A stretch of 64,000 nt of DNA from Trichobilharzia regenti (GCA_944472135.2 OX235264.1:122913809-122977808); one strand, 5' to 3'; shown: positions 1 through 11,729, counted from the first letter of the stretch. Program-made: numbers and translations. Notes: generated by a model not told the origin, from the sequence alone.

Positions 1-1740
1 TAGGAAATATCTCTGGCCATTTGGAAAACGCGTCGACACATATTAAGAAATGCATACTATTGAACGGTCCAGCGAAGTCAACATGAACACGGGACCATGG
101 TTTGTCCGGTCGTGGCCAGGAACATAGTTCTGTCTTGCGTGGGCACTTTGATGCTTGAGCACATTTACTACATTTGCGAACGAGGTCTTCGATATGGTCA
201 TCGATGTTGGGCCAGTAAACATAACTGCGAGCGATCGCCTTCATTCTCCCAACACCAGGATGTGATGTATGAAGCTGACGAAGCACATGGTTACGAAGAT
301 TAGCTGGAACCACAACACGATCAGCAAACATTATGCATTCATTAACGATGGATAGGATTGGCGTCGCTGGTAAAACTGTTTTAAAACATTTGAATGAACA
401 TGTGGAGGCCAGCCAAATCGGATGAACTTTGATACTTGCTGTAAAACTGGATCACGCAGTGTGTGGCTGGCAACCTCAACTGCAGTCACCGGAAGAAGTT
501 GAGTCGCGCCTACCAGAACTCTGTTTACATCATCTTCAACAGAGATGGATGCAATAACAACATCCTCGCTTTCCAACTTCTGATGGCTTAGCAGCCGTGA
601 TAATGCATCTACCTGGCCAAATTCAGAGGTAGGTTTGTATTTGATATCAAAATTATATCCCAGTAACATGACAGCCCACCTTTGAAGCCGATTCGCAGTG
701 TACACTGGAATGCCCTTTTTCGAACCAAATATCGACAACAGGGGTTTATGGTCAGTAAATAGAGTGAATTTCCTACCATGAAGCATTTTGTGAAACTTTT
801 TGACTGCGAAGATAAGCGCCAAACCTTCTTTCTCAATTTGGCTATATTTGCGTTCGGTTGTATTCAGTGTTCTAGATGCATGTGCAATAGCTTTCTCCCT
901 TCCGTCAGGAAAACGATGAGATATAACAGCACCAATACCATAGTCGGATGCATCTGCAGCAAGGATGATTTCAAGACTTGGATCATAATAAGTAAGCAGC
1001 ATGTCTGACTGGAGTAACGATTTTACTTTTTTAAATGCATTTTGACATTCAGGTGACCAATTCCATTTTGCATTTTTCGATAACAGGCGATTCAGTGGAG
1101 CACGTATGCGATGAAGCTCTGGTAGAAATGCACTGTAATAGCTGATGAGGCCAAGGAAAGATCGCAGAGTGGCAACATTAGTGGGAGCGGGCATATTCTG
1201 AATAGCACGTACATTTTCTGGGTCTGGTCGACGTCCATGTTGATCAAAAATGAACCCAAGATACTTTACTGAATCCATGAAAAATGTACATTTATCCTCT
1301 TTAAGGTAGAACCCAAACTCTGACATTTTGGATAGCACAGCGTCAAGTCGATCAAACAATTCAGACTTACTACTCCCTGTGATTATCACATCGTCGAGGT
1401 AGACAGCAACACCAGGTTGGTTAGCAAGCATAGTATCCATGATCTGCTGAAAAATTGCGGGTGCTGGTTTCACACCAAATGGTAAGCGAGTAAACTGGTA
1501 GAGACCCTATGAGTGTTGATTGTTAGCAACTCTCGAGACTTTGGTTCAACTTCTATTTGAAGGTAAGCATCAGCAAGGTCAATTTTTGCAAAACATTTAC
1601 CACCATTAAGTTTGACGAATAAGTCTTCTTGAATTGGTAATGGATAAGCATGATCCTCTAGAGCATCATTTAACCCAGTTGAGAAATCTGCACACAGGCG
1701 AATGGAACCATTTGCTTTGCGTACAACAACTATAGGGCAG
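1..1740 (-). pseudogene. Gypsy pol fragment: reverse transcriptase, RNase H and N-terminal integrase
   Basis: This stretch would copy element RNA into DNA and insert it. The frame at 1500-1735 holds RT fingers and palm ([11 protein letters not shown], then [14 protein letters not shown] after a frame change). The open frame 331-1473 contains the catalytic box VYLDDV and an RNase H domain (ADASDYGIGAV, then the FTDHKPL block). After another frame change near 340, bases 1-330 encode an integrase HHCC zinc finger (LHTSHPG and CSKCAQ) and the first catalytic Asp in HVDFAGP. At least three frameshifts separate these pieces, so no functional polyprotein can be made. It follows the gag-protease part directly. 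Confidence 0.9.
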
Positions 1741-2611
1741 CCCAGGGCGAATACGTTACTGGTTTGATGACACCCAATGCTTCCAGTCTGTCGAGTTCAT
1801 TCTCAACCAATGTGACAGCAGCATACGGAACTGGACGTTTTGGACGAAAAACTGGCTTCGCGTTTGGCTTTAGAGACAAAACAACTTGGGTAAATTTGCA
1901 GCAACCAAGTTTGTCCTGGAAGACAGAAGCGTGCTTTTGACGCAGGCGTTGCAAGAGAGACTGATCAGATACATGTCCGGGAACAACGTTATGTGGTGAG
2001 GACGAAACATTAGAGCATACTGAATTTAATGGTACATTGAAGATATGGAGCTTGTCTAACCAGTCAAGACCAAGCAAATTCAAATCATGGTAGTTTGTGA
2101 CGTAACATACACCATTGAAGTGATGCTCACCAAACTGAACCTGGCAATTTATCTCACCCACGAGTTTCAGTATATCTCCAGAGGCATTCTTAGCGACATG
2201 CTCGGTCGGCAGAATCTGTGGGCACCCAAGTTTGCGCCACGTAGTTCGGGAAATTAAGGTGATATCTGATGCCGTATCCAACTGAAGACGAATATGTTTG
2301 CCGTTAATACCTAGTGTAATGTACTTACGTTTGCTGGCGAAATCGACTTTGGAAGTTGTGAAAATGGTCTGTACTCGAGGAGATTGTTTCGGCTTGAAAC
2401 GACTACTTCTGTTCCTCACCGAAGAATTTTTCTGCGGTGGACAGTAACCCTCTTTATGTCCAAAACGGTGACAATTACGGCATTTATGTTTCTTGAAAGG
2501 ACAGAACTTGACAAAATGCCACGAACCACAGTGCCAGCACACTGAAGGAGGTTTAGCTGAATTCTGAGACTGACGTGCTGTGTGCTTAACGGTGATCGGA
2601 GGACTTTTCAC
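1730..2611 (-). pseudogene. Gypsy nucleocapsid-protease region leading into RT
   Basis: The open frame has two zinc knuckles near its N-terminus (CWHCGSWHFVKFC and CRNCHRFGHKEGYC) that would bind element RNA. A retropepsin-like protease follows, with active site LDTASD and a later LLGLDWL block. The C-terminal part is the run-in to reverse transcriptase ([13 protein letters not shown]). It overlaps the gag frame by about 25 bases in another frame, then loses frame near 1735, where RT continues. The overlap could be a natural programmed shift or decay; the other lesions make decay more likely. Confidence 0.85.
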
Positions 2612-3735
2612 TGTGTTCAGACGACTGTCGTTTGCACTCCACCATAGCAGTATCGTGCTTCAAGTTGATTAAGCGTAGGCATTCTGCTGTCACCATTTGT
2701 AAAGTCATTTTCGGGTCTTGTTCCACGAGTGACAGAAGTCGAGTTCTTATGTCAGTATCTTCTGGGTTCTTCAACCCACAAATAAAAATCAAACACTTGA
2801 ACTGATCTGATGTCATTTCGTGTGGTTTGAACCTTTCAAATTCCTTGTTCACTTTGCCAGCGTAAGTGACATAATCATCGGAAGGCATATTTGTCAACTG
2901 AAAACATTCATACTGATATATATCCATATAATATGTGTGTTTTGTTTGATAGTCTGTAATGGGTGATATATATCCATATAAATTGTGTGTTTGTTTGACA
3001 GTCTGATATATTTTGCTATGTATATATGGATCGATATTCCATTATAATTAACCAATCACGTTAAGACTGTCTATTGATTTGTTCATTTTGAATATTCGCT
3101 CACACACTTGTTCGGACATTCAAATATATTTTTGCTCTCACACTCTTGTGTGATTTTGATTCTCCTTGTGTTTGGAAAATAGAAGTATCATCGCAAACCT
3201 AGTGGTCTTCTGATTTCTGTCTTTTTTGCGTCAGGACTATTACATTCTCGACCAGTACAAAACAATAATTTGGCGACGAGTACATAAAAGTTACCGAATA
3301 TCTAAACATGGATGACTGTTCACGAAAGATTTGTGATAAAACGGTGACTGTCTCATCGATAACTCACGTGGGTTCTTAGGCAGAATGAATTTAACATATC
3401 TGTTGTGCTCAGCAGTACCAAGTTTTCTTAGTAACAATCGAACTCTGGCAGCATCATCAAACATGTAGCATTCAATACGGAAAACGTCTTCGTAACGATT
3501 GAACCATGCATCAAATACGAGACCAGATATTGGGTCGTAGTTGAACTCACTGATGGAATTTGAGATGCTTTCATATTTGTCTGAATGAGATGTTGATGGA
3601 ACTTGAATGGGCAGCTTCTAAGTGAGAGCTTCGTTTAATTTTAGTTGAACTGCTTCATTCTGAACTTGCTCCTGCTGCAGGATAGATTTGAGATCGTCCA
3701 GAGAGATAGACTTTGTAATTGGGTTGTAATTAACA
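2586..3735 (-). pseudogene. Gypsy gag, interrupted by a nested LTR
   Basis: The upstream part (about 3735-3300, minus) has blocks such as YDPISGLVFDAWFNRYEDVF and FDDAARVRLLLRKLGTAEHN, typical of gypsy-type capsid. It contains an in-frame stop near 3620. The protein then breaks at about 3300 and resumes at about 2925 (QYECFQLTNMPSDDYVTYAG) after roughly 370 bp of unrelated sequence that is an LTR in the opposite direction. The open frame 2586-2927 is the C-terminal capsid part. The match of the two halves on either side indicates insertion into an already coding copy. Confidence 0.8.
2930..3300 (+). mobile_element. LTR with adjoining primer-binding-like sequence, nested in gag
   Basis: This segment matches 45050-45450: both have the ATATCCATATA motif, a shared run around AGAAGTATCATCGCAAACC, and an end reading AATAATTT(G/A)GCGACGAGTACATA. 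It lies between two halves of a minus-strand gag, so it inserted after the host element. TGGCGACGAG at the end resembles a primer-binding site, which suggests the boundary may include a few leader bases. Exact ends and target duplication are unclear. Confidence 0.65.
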
Positions 3736-4150
3736 CAGTCAAAAATGTTCTATAGCTGCGCTGAACAGAATAAAACCCGTCGTCGCTTGCTTGTTATAGC
3801 TGCAATGAATTAAGGTAAACCCCATCGCCAATTTGTTATAACTGCAAGGAAATTAAATGAGGAAGTTGTCGCCTTGTTCTGTCTGCGCCTGACTAATATG
3901 CCTATCCGCTTGTGGTACCTTCCGATTCAGCGAACCACGCATATATCAAAAGACAAAGGCTGGCCTGTGACGGTATACTGTAGTACAACAACTACGACAA
4001 AGAAAACTTATCTAGGAAAACAAAACATGGTATTTATACATTTTTACATCAATACAGACAGCTAACAGCATTTGAAATAATTGATCGTAATAATCAATAA
4101 CAAAGTGCGTGGGAAATGATGATATACCATTTATGCGAGATTAACAGCCG
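3736..4150 (-). other. Probable leader and 5' LTR of the gypsy element
   Basis: Upstream of gag on the minus strand, around 3836, the sequence reads ATAACAAATTGGCGATGGGG, much like the LTR-to-primer-site junction of the two plus-strand LTRs here (ATAACAATAATTTGGCGACG). The sequence beyond about 3840 is therefore probably the 5' LTR. No second LTR is in the window to confirm it. The short frame at 3874-4065 has no recognisable domain. Confidence 0.4.
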
Positions 4151-4179
4151 CTGAAATAATTGATCAGTAACAAAGTACG

Positions 4180-4740
4180 TGGGATCCTATCACTTTCCGA
4201 GATGTGGATTTTCTTTACTTTGACAAGTGATAGAATCCTACGGATAACCATTGAATATGTTGTCCACTTGATGTGTGTGTTTATGAAAAATAGGTCGTTG
4301 AATCGTTCCATCATCACTCCTAGCCATTGTCATATCCAGGAAACTGAGCTGGTTATTCCATTCGAGTTCGGAAGTCACTCGGATATTTCGATGAATATGA
4401 TTAAATAGGTTAAGAACGTTTTTGATAGATTTACTATTATCACCATTAAAGAAAGCATCATCTACATAACGTTTATACAGCATAAATTCTCCAAGCATAC
4501 CTTGCATTTGTCTCTTCAATTTCGATATGAAAATATCTGCTAACAGGGGCCCAAGAGGACTCCCCATCGCAACACCATCTACTTGTTTGTATGCCTTTTC
4601 TTGGAGGATGAATCGAATATTTTCTGTATACATTAATATGATGTCTCTGATGAACGTTATAGGAATAGGTAAGTTTATCTCATTGCTTCATAAATGGAAT
4701 GCATGCTAATTCCATCGAAGTGTTTTCGACAGGGATAAGG
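4180..4740 (-). pseudogene. Penelope-like element reverse transcriptase fragment
   Basis: The minus-strand frame 4238-4633 carries the Penelope-type palm motif VDGVAMGSPLGPLLADIF followed by YKRYVDDAF, the catalytic metal-binding pair, then LSFLDM. It matches the RT core of the fuller element at 13228-15290. The region up to about 4740 continues the same similarity in a broken frame. N-terminal parts and the GIY-YIG endonuclease are missing, so it is a dead fragment. Confidence 0.85.
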
Positions 4741-5500
4741 AAGTGTAATTATGGTTTTTATGCGTTTCTTCAAAGTTCAACTGCAGCTGCGGTGACACGC
4801 ATACAGATATAACCAACAGATTGTTTCAATGTCGTCAAAAAGAACATGTTCCAAAATAGCCACTAAATCACTTAGGAAATCTCAACGCTATTAATCTGAA
4901 TAGAAATCCAGCATCATCTTTTGCAAATCACTTATTGTTGTCAGGTCACAAAATCAATCAATATAAATGCCTGTTCTACAGTTATTTCACATAACTCTAA
5001 TTCAGGGTAATTTAAGGTGATGGAAGCACTTTTGAAGATTAATCACATGCAGCCTAAACTGTGTGTCCAAAAGAATCAATGTACTTCAACCTTTTCCTAC
5101 CATGGTGTGCTTCACCTATTCAAATATGATTTGTCATTACCAGAGTTTGTACTTTTGTTTTATATAACTGAGTGATTGTCATGCATTTTATTTTATTTTA
5201 ATTATGTTATCCATGTTAGTTGTAAAGCGGTTGTAAAGAAACTACGAAGTGACGATATCATCTCGTGAAATTTGTCTTCTTAATGCCTTATTCAATGAAA
5301 CCAGATTAATTCATTACAAAATATCGAGTCTTGGTCTTTCAGACAGCATTCAGTCTACATGTTATTACTAAACTATAAGAGTTTATGTAAAAAATTATAT
5401 TTGTAAAATCTCAGAGATACTGAAATGGGTAATTTCAACGTTTCGTTCGGTAATCTGGTCCGAACTTCTTCAGGGAAATGAATCTAAATTAACATAACGG
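4740..5500. other. No gene seen; AT-rich sequence
   Basis: I see no protein domain, RNA gene or convincing repeat here. The upstream end may hold more decayed Penelope-like sequence, but no motif is readable. Confidence 0.4.
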
Positions 5501-5505
5501 GGTGC

Positions 5506-5826
5506 TTCAACTAAACTGTAATCCTAAACACCATAATTTTTAAAATACGTCTAATCATAAAATTCATCTCATTTATTTTGCAATCGAATTAAATTAACGA
5601 AGAAACTATGTAATTGGCACAATCATCGTGTTTCCACTCTCCGTTGTCTGCAACAGAATGCGTATCCTAAATCCGTAGCTGTCCAGTCACCTGACAACTC
5701 CACTAGGTCGAATAAACCAGTTCGATTTTCAGAAAGAAGACAAAGTAATAAGTTTGACGGGATTGTTCAACTAAACTCTAATCCTAAACACCATAATTTT
5801 GAAAATACGTCTAATCATAAAATTCT
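5506..5826. repeat. Pair of direct repeats of about 62 bp
   Basis: Two nearly identical blocks, 5506-5568 and 5763-5826, both contain CCTAAACACCATAATTTT and AAATACGTCTAATCATAAAA. They are about 257 bp apart. They may be a tandem unit or a duplicated piece of an element. No gene is associated. Confidence 0.75.
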
Positions 5827-6000
5827 CGATACTAACAGTTTGAACCGACATGAAGGTGTGCTGTTAGATGACGCATAGGAAATCCTGATTAATAAATAAG
5901 AATGAATATGTATCACTGACTAATAATACTTGGTCAAAGATCCCGACTGTCTATGTCTTCTTATGGAGACGTTAAGAAATTGTTTCCCAACTGTTTACCC

Positions 6001-6020
6001 GCACACACACACACATATAT
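6001..6020. repeat. CA/TA microsatellite
   Basis: A run of CA dinucleotides is followed by a short TA run. Confidence 0.9.
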
Positions 6021-6139
6021 ACACTGTGTTCAAAGTGTTTAACAAAGGTAGATCAATATTTGTAAGTCCGAAGTCAAATTTTGATCACAGTCAAATCTTG
6101 ACTACAGTTCATTTGAATATATAAGAGCTTAATATATGG

Positions 6140-6800
6140 AATTTATTAAATTTCACAAGTATACTTATTTATTTATTTTTAAAAGTTTACTGTACATACT
6201 AATAACTCTTTGTACTTTGTCAGTCAGTGGGGTCATTTTAGTAATATCGCGCCATCTATAGTCGTGTGAATCTGTTAAACTTAATAGTAATAAATAGAGA
6301 TTTGCTTCATAGCAAAACATCGCGCGTGATACAGCGTGGAAGTTTCAGCATATTGCATCTAGTTTAGTGAACAACATTGACAAGTGAAATCCACGCTGTA
6401 TCACGAGTCCTGTATTGGAATGAAGCAAATCTGTATTTATTACTATTAGGTATAACAGATTCATACGGGTATAGATGGCGTAATATTACAAGAGTTCACC
6501 AACTGACTTTCACACGTAGTACAAACATTTGGTTATTGTTATTTACATTTAACTTAAAAAATCAATATACTTGTGTACTTTAATGTAATTACATCTAATT
6601 TTCTGTTTAAGTGTAGTACTAAATGTTGACTGGCAGCTGTGTGAGCTGCTACGACTCAACATTTTGTAATGGCCTAATCTGATTTTGTCTGATCTAATGA
6701 CTATCAACTTCAACGTCAATTGCATCTTGTTGCACGTTGTTTCGCTTCAGCGATCAACGTATTCGTGTGTCGCCTGAGATGTATATTGGGAAAACAATTT
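6140..6800. repeat. Foldback (long inverted repeat) element
   Basis: About 6242-6343 and 6386-6488 are inverted copies with a loop of about 40 bp. Matching arm motifs include GATTTGCTTCAT against GAAGCAAATC, ATCGCGCCATCTATA against TATAGATGGCGTAATAT, and TACTTTGTCAGTCAGTG against its inverse near 6510. The outer right arm runs to a TCGCCTGAG motif near 6773, the same end seen at 49640 as TCTGAGGCGTCTATTAGG. The family recurs at 17800, 20200, 22841 and 48290. No transposase is visible. Confidence 0.75.
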
Positions 6801-7330
6801 GGGAGTGGCGTAAATACAATAATAATAATAACAGCTTTATTTCAAACAGTATTTGTGGTACAGGTATGGAATTTTCAGCGTGCATTACAATTACCGTGCA
6901 TCTAATTACCTCATAAATTTTATAAGATTTAAAATCAAAATCGAAAAGGAACACAAAAATATAAATTAAAGAAAATTAAAAACAACAGCGTTGCGTTTAC
7001 ATTTTAAACAATGCACCACAGGATATGAAATATAAAGTTGATGTGTGATAGAAGATGCGAACAACAGTTTAATAGTAACGAGGAAAGGAAAACAAAAACA
7101 ACTAATGGGACTATCTGTGAGAGTGCCGCAGTAAATTTATCGTGTCATACCCAACGGGATTCTCATCACATAACAGTTGTGCCAGATATGGTATTATAAA
7201 GTTTTGTACTTGGTAGTCCTAGCATATAGCCTCCTATAGCTGCTTCTAGTTATAAAAGATGAAATGCAAGGAGACAGCTACGTATAGAGAGGATGCTCGG
7301 GGTCTGACAATATTGTATTCGCTAGTTTCT
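6800..7330. other. No gene seen
   Basis: AT-rich sequence with AAT triplet runs. Short frames lack recognisable domains. Confidence 0.4.
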
Positions 7331-8155
7331 TACATGACATTTTATGTACATCCACAATAGTGTTAAGTAGTTGGTTTAACGATATCCCACTTGCCCTACT
7401 AACGGCCTTTAGTACCTGCCCTTCTCAGCAAAGCAAAGTCTTTATTAAGTAGTCCAGGAAAGATTAATGGGGAGCAGTAAAGTGGGATGGGTAGAATACA
7501 AGAATTTACAAACTGAGAAAGCAAAGACTGCTTTATGTCAGATTTCCATATTTCCTGGTGTAGAACGTTAAGCGAAACGTCTTTCTAGTAACTAGCAAAA
7601 TGTGGGAGGACCAGGAAAAATCGGCGGAAAAATTGAGCTCAAGGTACTTGACATTGGATGTATTTTCAATCTCTATGCCGTCACTGATAGTGCGGCCATG
7701 TGAGCTAGCTAGTTGTTGTAGGTCACGTTTACGTCTGAAAGTGAAATTGACTACCTGGCATTTAGACGGATTCAGCTTTAGACCGTTTGAAGAGGACCAC
7801 TGACTAATTTCCGACAGAAAGTTATTTAATTTGGAACAATCTGACTGAGAGTTGACAGGCGAAGAAACAGAGAGATCATCAGCATACTTAACAAAAGTGG
7901 CTACATCAGAATGAGGCAAGTCGTGTAAGAAAAACGAAAACAGAAAGGGAGAAAGAACAGCACCTTAAGGAACACCAGCTAAACTAAGTGAGGAAGTGGA
8001 GGACTTTCCATTGTAGACGGTGTACTGCTCTCTATCAGAAAAATAGGAATACAGCCACTTATTTGTCCAGCTCTCAGCCTGTGTTGCAGCAAGCTTACTT
8101 AGCAAGAGACACCTGTGAACAGAGACAAATGCAGATGTGTAATCAAAGAAATATG
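7330..8155 (-). pseudogene. CR1-clade LINE reverse transcriptase fragment
   Basis: On the minus strand the sequence starts near 8155 with a degenerate palm A motif (FDYTSAF), then GVP followed by a stop codon where a Gln is expected, then LSPFLFSFFLHDLP. The catalytic box is VKYADDLSVS, followed by NGLKLNPSKCQ and a thumb region ending with LYCSPL near 7470. This is the CR1/SR1-like pattern, also found at 37545-39850. The stop in the GVPQG motif and lack of an endonuclease mark it as dead and 5'-truncated. Confidence 0.85.
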
Positions 8156-8159
8156 ATAA

Positions 8160-9100
8160 ACCCTAATTCTTTTTCAGGAAGTCATAGGTGCAAATTCTCT
8201 TCTTTGTATTCGTGAGACATCTGACCCAAATCACCTTATATCTGATATGTAGGAAGCTGAATAAACATGAGGTTTTGTCCTATTGTTGCAAGTTGTCTAT
8301 CGACACCTCTCTTGAGTGAACTATCCATTCTTCCACTAAATGTGGCATGAATTAGATTGAATTTACCATCATGTCATTCTTGACAGGTGAATATGGTCGA
8401 TGGATGCACATGAACAGAGTGTTGTGGAAGATGAATACCACCTTACAGCATTCGCGAAGGAACGGTGTTATTCTGAATATAGCTACAACTGTTTTGAAAA
8501 ACAAGAAGTACAGTCGTGCTCACAGGAGGGTGACTTATGTGTGGATGCTAGCACTACACGACATAATAAGTATTACGGCGATTGTGGATGGAGTTCGAAT
8601 TCGTTGTGCGAAGAGTCTCTTACCTGTTGTAACAAAAATATTGCTAAGTGCAGTGGCAAAACTCAGGCAGACTAATGGGCAGAATACATTCAGTTATCAT
8701 GGTTGGGATTCATGCGTCATCATGTCAGTGACTTTGTAACCCCTATAAATTTAATGCATACAAATTCTATAGAAGTGATCGCGACAAGACAGAAGAAGAG
8801 GACTTGAAAGATGAATGCTACACAAAAACGATGTTGCTTTGGTCTTCTCAATGTCTGTGTGGTTCGAAACTATTCTCACTCTAAATCTGACACCATATTC
8901 CATAGTAAGTGGGAATGGTTTTTGTTTCAGATCAGCGAAAATTATGATTTATTGTTATTATATTTGATTTTGTTTTCTAAGTTAGCGTATTGTTCCCACC
9001 GGTGCAGTTCACGGCCAATTGTGACTTCACATGGCGTCCACATGTGCTTATTCACTTTATTTAACGCAATTAAATCTCACTTGTGTTTGTGAATGGTCGA
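8160..9100 (-). pseudogene. Old Penelope-like fragment in a duplicated block
   Basis: This block matches 49670-50600. Parts of the second copy (CATAAATGGAATGCAAACTA near 50220) resemble the minus-strand Penelope RT at 4685. I infer that both blocks contain ancient minus-strand Penelope sequence. No frame is shared between the two copies, so the open frames at 8371-8739 and 8400-8675 are chance. The duplication suggests this sequence moved with the myomodulin unit. Confidence 0.5.
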
Positions 9101-9330
9101 ATTCTGGCCAACTACGAATAAGCCGTGGATGGGATAACAGACCTTCGCTTTCTGTTAGCATCATTCAGCAGGTTACGGGCAGAGATGATAAGAGCATTTG
9201 ATCTTCAGAAATAGGATTACACGGAAAGAGCATCACTACAGAACCTTCAAAGAAGTGAAAAAATGCACAGTTCTGACAACCACCAGCTGAATACAGCCTT
9301 GAAGCAAAATGATCGCATATATATAATACT
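9100..9330. repeat. Repeat block present three times in the window
   Basis: The segment matches 19090-19330 and 50590-50820: each has a block around AATAAGC(C/T)GT, then ACAG/CAAGCCTTCGC, ACGGAAAGAGCAT and a CCAGCTGAA run. It sits just before RTE sequence here; the corresponding RTE for the 50.6 kb copy is at 52540. Origin unknown, probably the 5' part of a LINE. Confidence 0.55.
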
Positions 9331-10480
9331 ACAGATATCAGATGTTCCGTGATGTAAAATTGCGAATTTCAGGAGACCTGATTACCAAGATGGAGTTACA
9401 AATGAAAAAATGGTTTGATCCGTTCAAGAGACTCTTAAATCCGCCATCACCTGAAAGTCGCCTAGAAATATAAACACCATCAACAACACGCACCGAACGT
9501 CCTGCCAGTGAAGAGTAATCATCCATCGAAAGCAGAAATTATGAGTGCGATCAATCTACTGGAGGCGAGTCGGAAGGCTATCAGAGACAGATAAAAATGG
9601 ACCAACAGACTGTGGAAGATGTTCTCACTCCATTATTAAAAGACGTATGGAAAGTATGAGAGGTACCTACAGACTGCACGAAAGGCTTCCTTGTCAAGTT
9701 TATGAAGAAGAGCTATATAGGCATCCGGAATTAAGATGCACTGAATACAGAACAAACTTGATTCAGGAAACGCGAATCATGTACTTGTGAATGAGAGTAA
9801 AAACTCTACCTCAACTTCCTACTCTTCGAAATAGCCTTCGACAGACAACTCTGACGAAGAAGTAATTTGGAAACTAATCAAACACTACGGCATACCTCAA
9901 GTCACAGTCAATTTCATCCACTCACTATATGACAGTGGTAGGTGTTAGGTTATCCAACGTGAAAATCTCAGTGGGGCTATCAAAATGAACACAGCATTAA
10001 GAGACGTCTGCGTGCCTACTATCACTGGTGGTATTCCAAATTGCGGTGTACTGGATTGTGCGCCAGATTGTACACAGGGACTAAAAAGACATGAATATGC
10101 TGCACTTACCTGTAAGAAAGTTTAAAATGATTTGAATTTTGGGGCGGATTATTAATGTTTAATGTGACACAAACTAGCTGAAGAGGTAGCAAAGACAGGA
10201 CTGCAGGTAGACATAGCGGAAAGATGAAATCACTCACTGCCAACCGCGATAACAACCAAGAGAAGCCCTTACGAATGGGAGAAATTCGGAAAAGGTAAAT
10301 TCCTTTGGTTACCTGACTAAGAGCATTGCTTCAAATGTACATGGGACAGATGAAGATGTCAGAAGCACAATCAGGAAGACAAGTCAAATCTACAACACTC
10401 TAAAATCAGTTCGAAATTACTCAAATCTCAGTAATAATAACGAGATTCGGATTCTAAACATGTCTTAAGTAATTGCTTCA
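9330..10480 (+). pseudogene. Decayed RTE-clade LINE fragment downstream of copy A
   Basis: Similarity to the clear RTE copy at 57640-59330 includes the stretch around FEKAFD-like residues near 9830-9860, GVPQ-like codons near 9890 and a tail with repeated AATAATAA. It also matches 52540-53720 closely in order and content. Many stops and frameshifts are present. It lies downstream of and antisense to the myomodulin copy A, the same relative position as the antisense RTE near copies B and C. Confidence 0.7.
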
Positions 10481-11350
10481 AAGCCACATCAAATTGGATA
10501 ATATAGATTTATTCTGAATAAGAGAAACCTCCGACGTCGGTCACGGCTGTTCTAATCAGTTCAGATGATCAAACTAATTCAGACAGATTCGGCTTTACAC
10601 ACTGGTTTTACCTAAATGTAACGAAGCTTCACCGCCTATTCATGACAGTGGTGGTCCGACTACGGTGAGATGGATTAAATTTTGAGAACACAGGCTTCCG
10701 CAAAATATCATCTTTGAATTCATTCATGTACATCAAAGTGTTTTGTGAATTACATGCACAAAAATGCAAAGAAGACAACAAGTGTGCGCGTAGTCGTCGG
10801 TAAAATCTGTAGAAAGTGAAATTTTAAAGCAGTCGAGAGAACTCAATATACGATGATTTTGAATATGTGGTGCATGAAACCTTATTGAAGAATCCGGGAG
10901 AAATGAAACACGATGCTCTCAAGTCCATTCAGTCCCGCAATGACTCAGAAAAGTATAGGAAATTATAATTATAGCGTAAGGCGGAACATCTGACCACCAA
11001 TTCACTCCTACATTATACCTACTAACGCAAAAACGTTGGCACGGATTTGAGATCTGATGCCGATATCATGCAGCACAACAGGACAATATATCTACAAATT
11101 GTCAAATCACAATTATCACTGAGACAGCACGTGTAGAGTAGAGGGTATAAGACTTTTTGTAACCCTAACGCAATTTACACATCACTTAATTGTCAATCAA
11201 CAACCGCTGAATAGAATTCGGCATGCACAAAACGGTGAATATAATAAAATGTGTATTATTATTTCATATTGCACAAAATAATAACAATCAATATTGAAAT
11301 AAGCTACAATCGATGCAGCTGAAATACAAGTGATGTGATTCTCCGCATTG
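10480..11350 (-). repeat. Downstream flank of myomodulin unit A
   Basis: Sequence here corresponds to the downstream flanks of copies B and C (25931-26640 and 55310-56640) and to 53720-54430. Shared signposts are the region after the stop codon (AATATGAAATAATAATACAC on the minus strand) and the block near 10860-10990. No coding potential is conserved; the frame at 11197-11406 is a shifted reading of exon 2. Confidence 0.65.
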
Positions 11351-11354
11351 ATGT

Positions 11355-11616
11355 CTATTTGCCCAATCGAAGCATACTCATTGGACCTAGTGGTGAAATG
11401 AAACAAAACGAAAGCAACCGATAAACAACAAATTCATATAACAAATAGTTAGTTAGTTATGCAGTTATTAACTTATTTAGTTACGGCCATCTGGAATTAC
11501 TCACGTTTGTTAACTGGCAGAGCATCGTGTGCCACAGCGGCGAACACTGTGATCAATTGGATGACGAAGATGACGACACCGATGACCAAATTAGATCGTT
11601 GAGACTTTGACTGCAT
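11355..11616 (-). CDS. Myomodulin-like neuropeptide precursor, copy A
   Basis: Two exons, 11616-11505 and 11386-11355, separated by a 118-bp intron with GTGAGT donor and CACTAG acceptor. The spliced product has 47 residues. Residues 1-10 are polar and basic, 10-29 are a hydrophobic signal peptide (likely cut after Ala29 in the AVA motif), 30-36 a short spacer, 37-38 the Lys-Arg convertase site, 39-45 PMSMLRL, then Gly46 as amide donor and Lys47 before the stop. The predicted mature product, PMSMLRL-amide, equals molluscan myomodulin A, a neuromodulator acting on G-protein-coupled receptors. It differs from copies B and C at one residue (Asn for Arg at position 9, in the signal peptide). Molluscan precursors carry many copies of the peptide; this one carries a single copy. 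Gene prediction is from sequence; expression is not shown. Confidence 0.87.
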
Positions 11617-11675
11617 TCTGAGTTCTCTGGATACTGATTGCGACACTGTTATACACGACCATCTTCACTCCACCG

Positions 11676-11727
11676 TATTTATACCAGATAACCATTCATC
11701 CACCCACTCATTCATGATGACGTGTCA
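11676..11727 (-). promoter_or_regulatory. Core promoter of copy A: TATA box and conserved palindrome
   Basis: TATAAATA lies at 11683-11676 on the minus strand, with its last base 60 bp from the A of the ATG. TGACACGTCA lies at 11727-11718, exactly 34 bp upstream of the TATA box. The same elements at the same spacing occur before copies B and C. The palindrome resembles a bZIP (CRE-like) site, but the binding factor is unknown. Confidence 0.7.
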
Positions 11728-11729
11728 TT

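Larger units (their letters stand above)
1..4150 (-). mobile_element. Degraded Ty3/gypsy LTR retrotransposon, cut by the window edge
   Basis: On the minus strand, reading from high to low coordinates, the parts are gag, CCHC zinc knuckle, aspartic protease, reverse transcriptase, RNase H and the start of integrase. This order (integrase after RNase H) is diagnostic of the Ty3/gypsy group. The element continues past base 1, so the rest of integrase and the 3' LTR are outside the window. It is dead: gag carries an in-frame stop and a nested LTR, and pol has frameshifts near 1735, 1505 and 340. The family name cannot be given without a repeat library. Confidence 0.9.

Noticed and set aside
8400..8675. 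Cys-rich frame of 91 residues (CYSEYSYNCF..., SLTCCNKNIAKC) that looks like a secreted toxin-like or defensive peptide
   Set aside because: It has no hydrophobic signal sequence, and the duplicated block at 49670-50600 does not keep the frame. The sequence appears to be decayed antisense Penelope-like DNA.
11197..11406. Frame with NEYASIGQI, also open at 55216-55470, as a conserved protein
   Set aside because: It reads exon 2 of the myomodulin gene in a wrong phase. The conservation comes from the overlapping PMSMLRL frame, and the frames diverge right after it.
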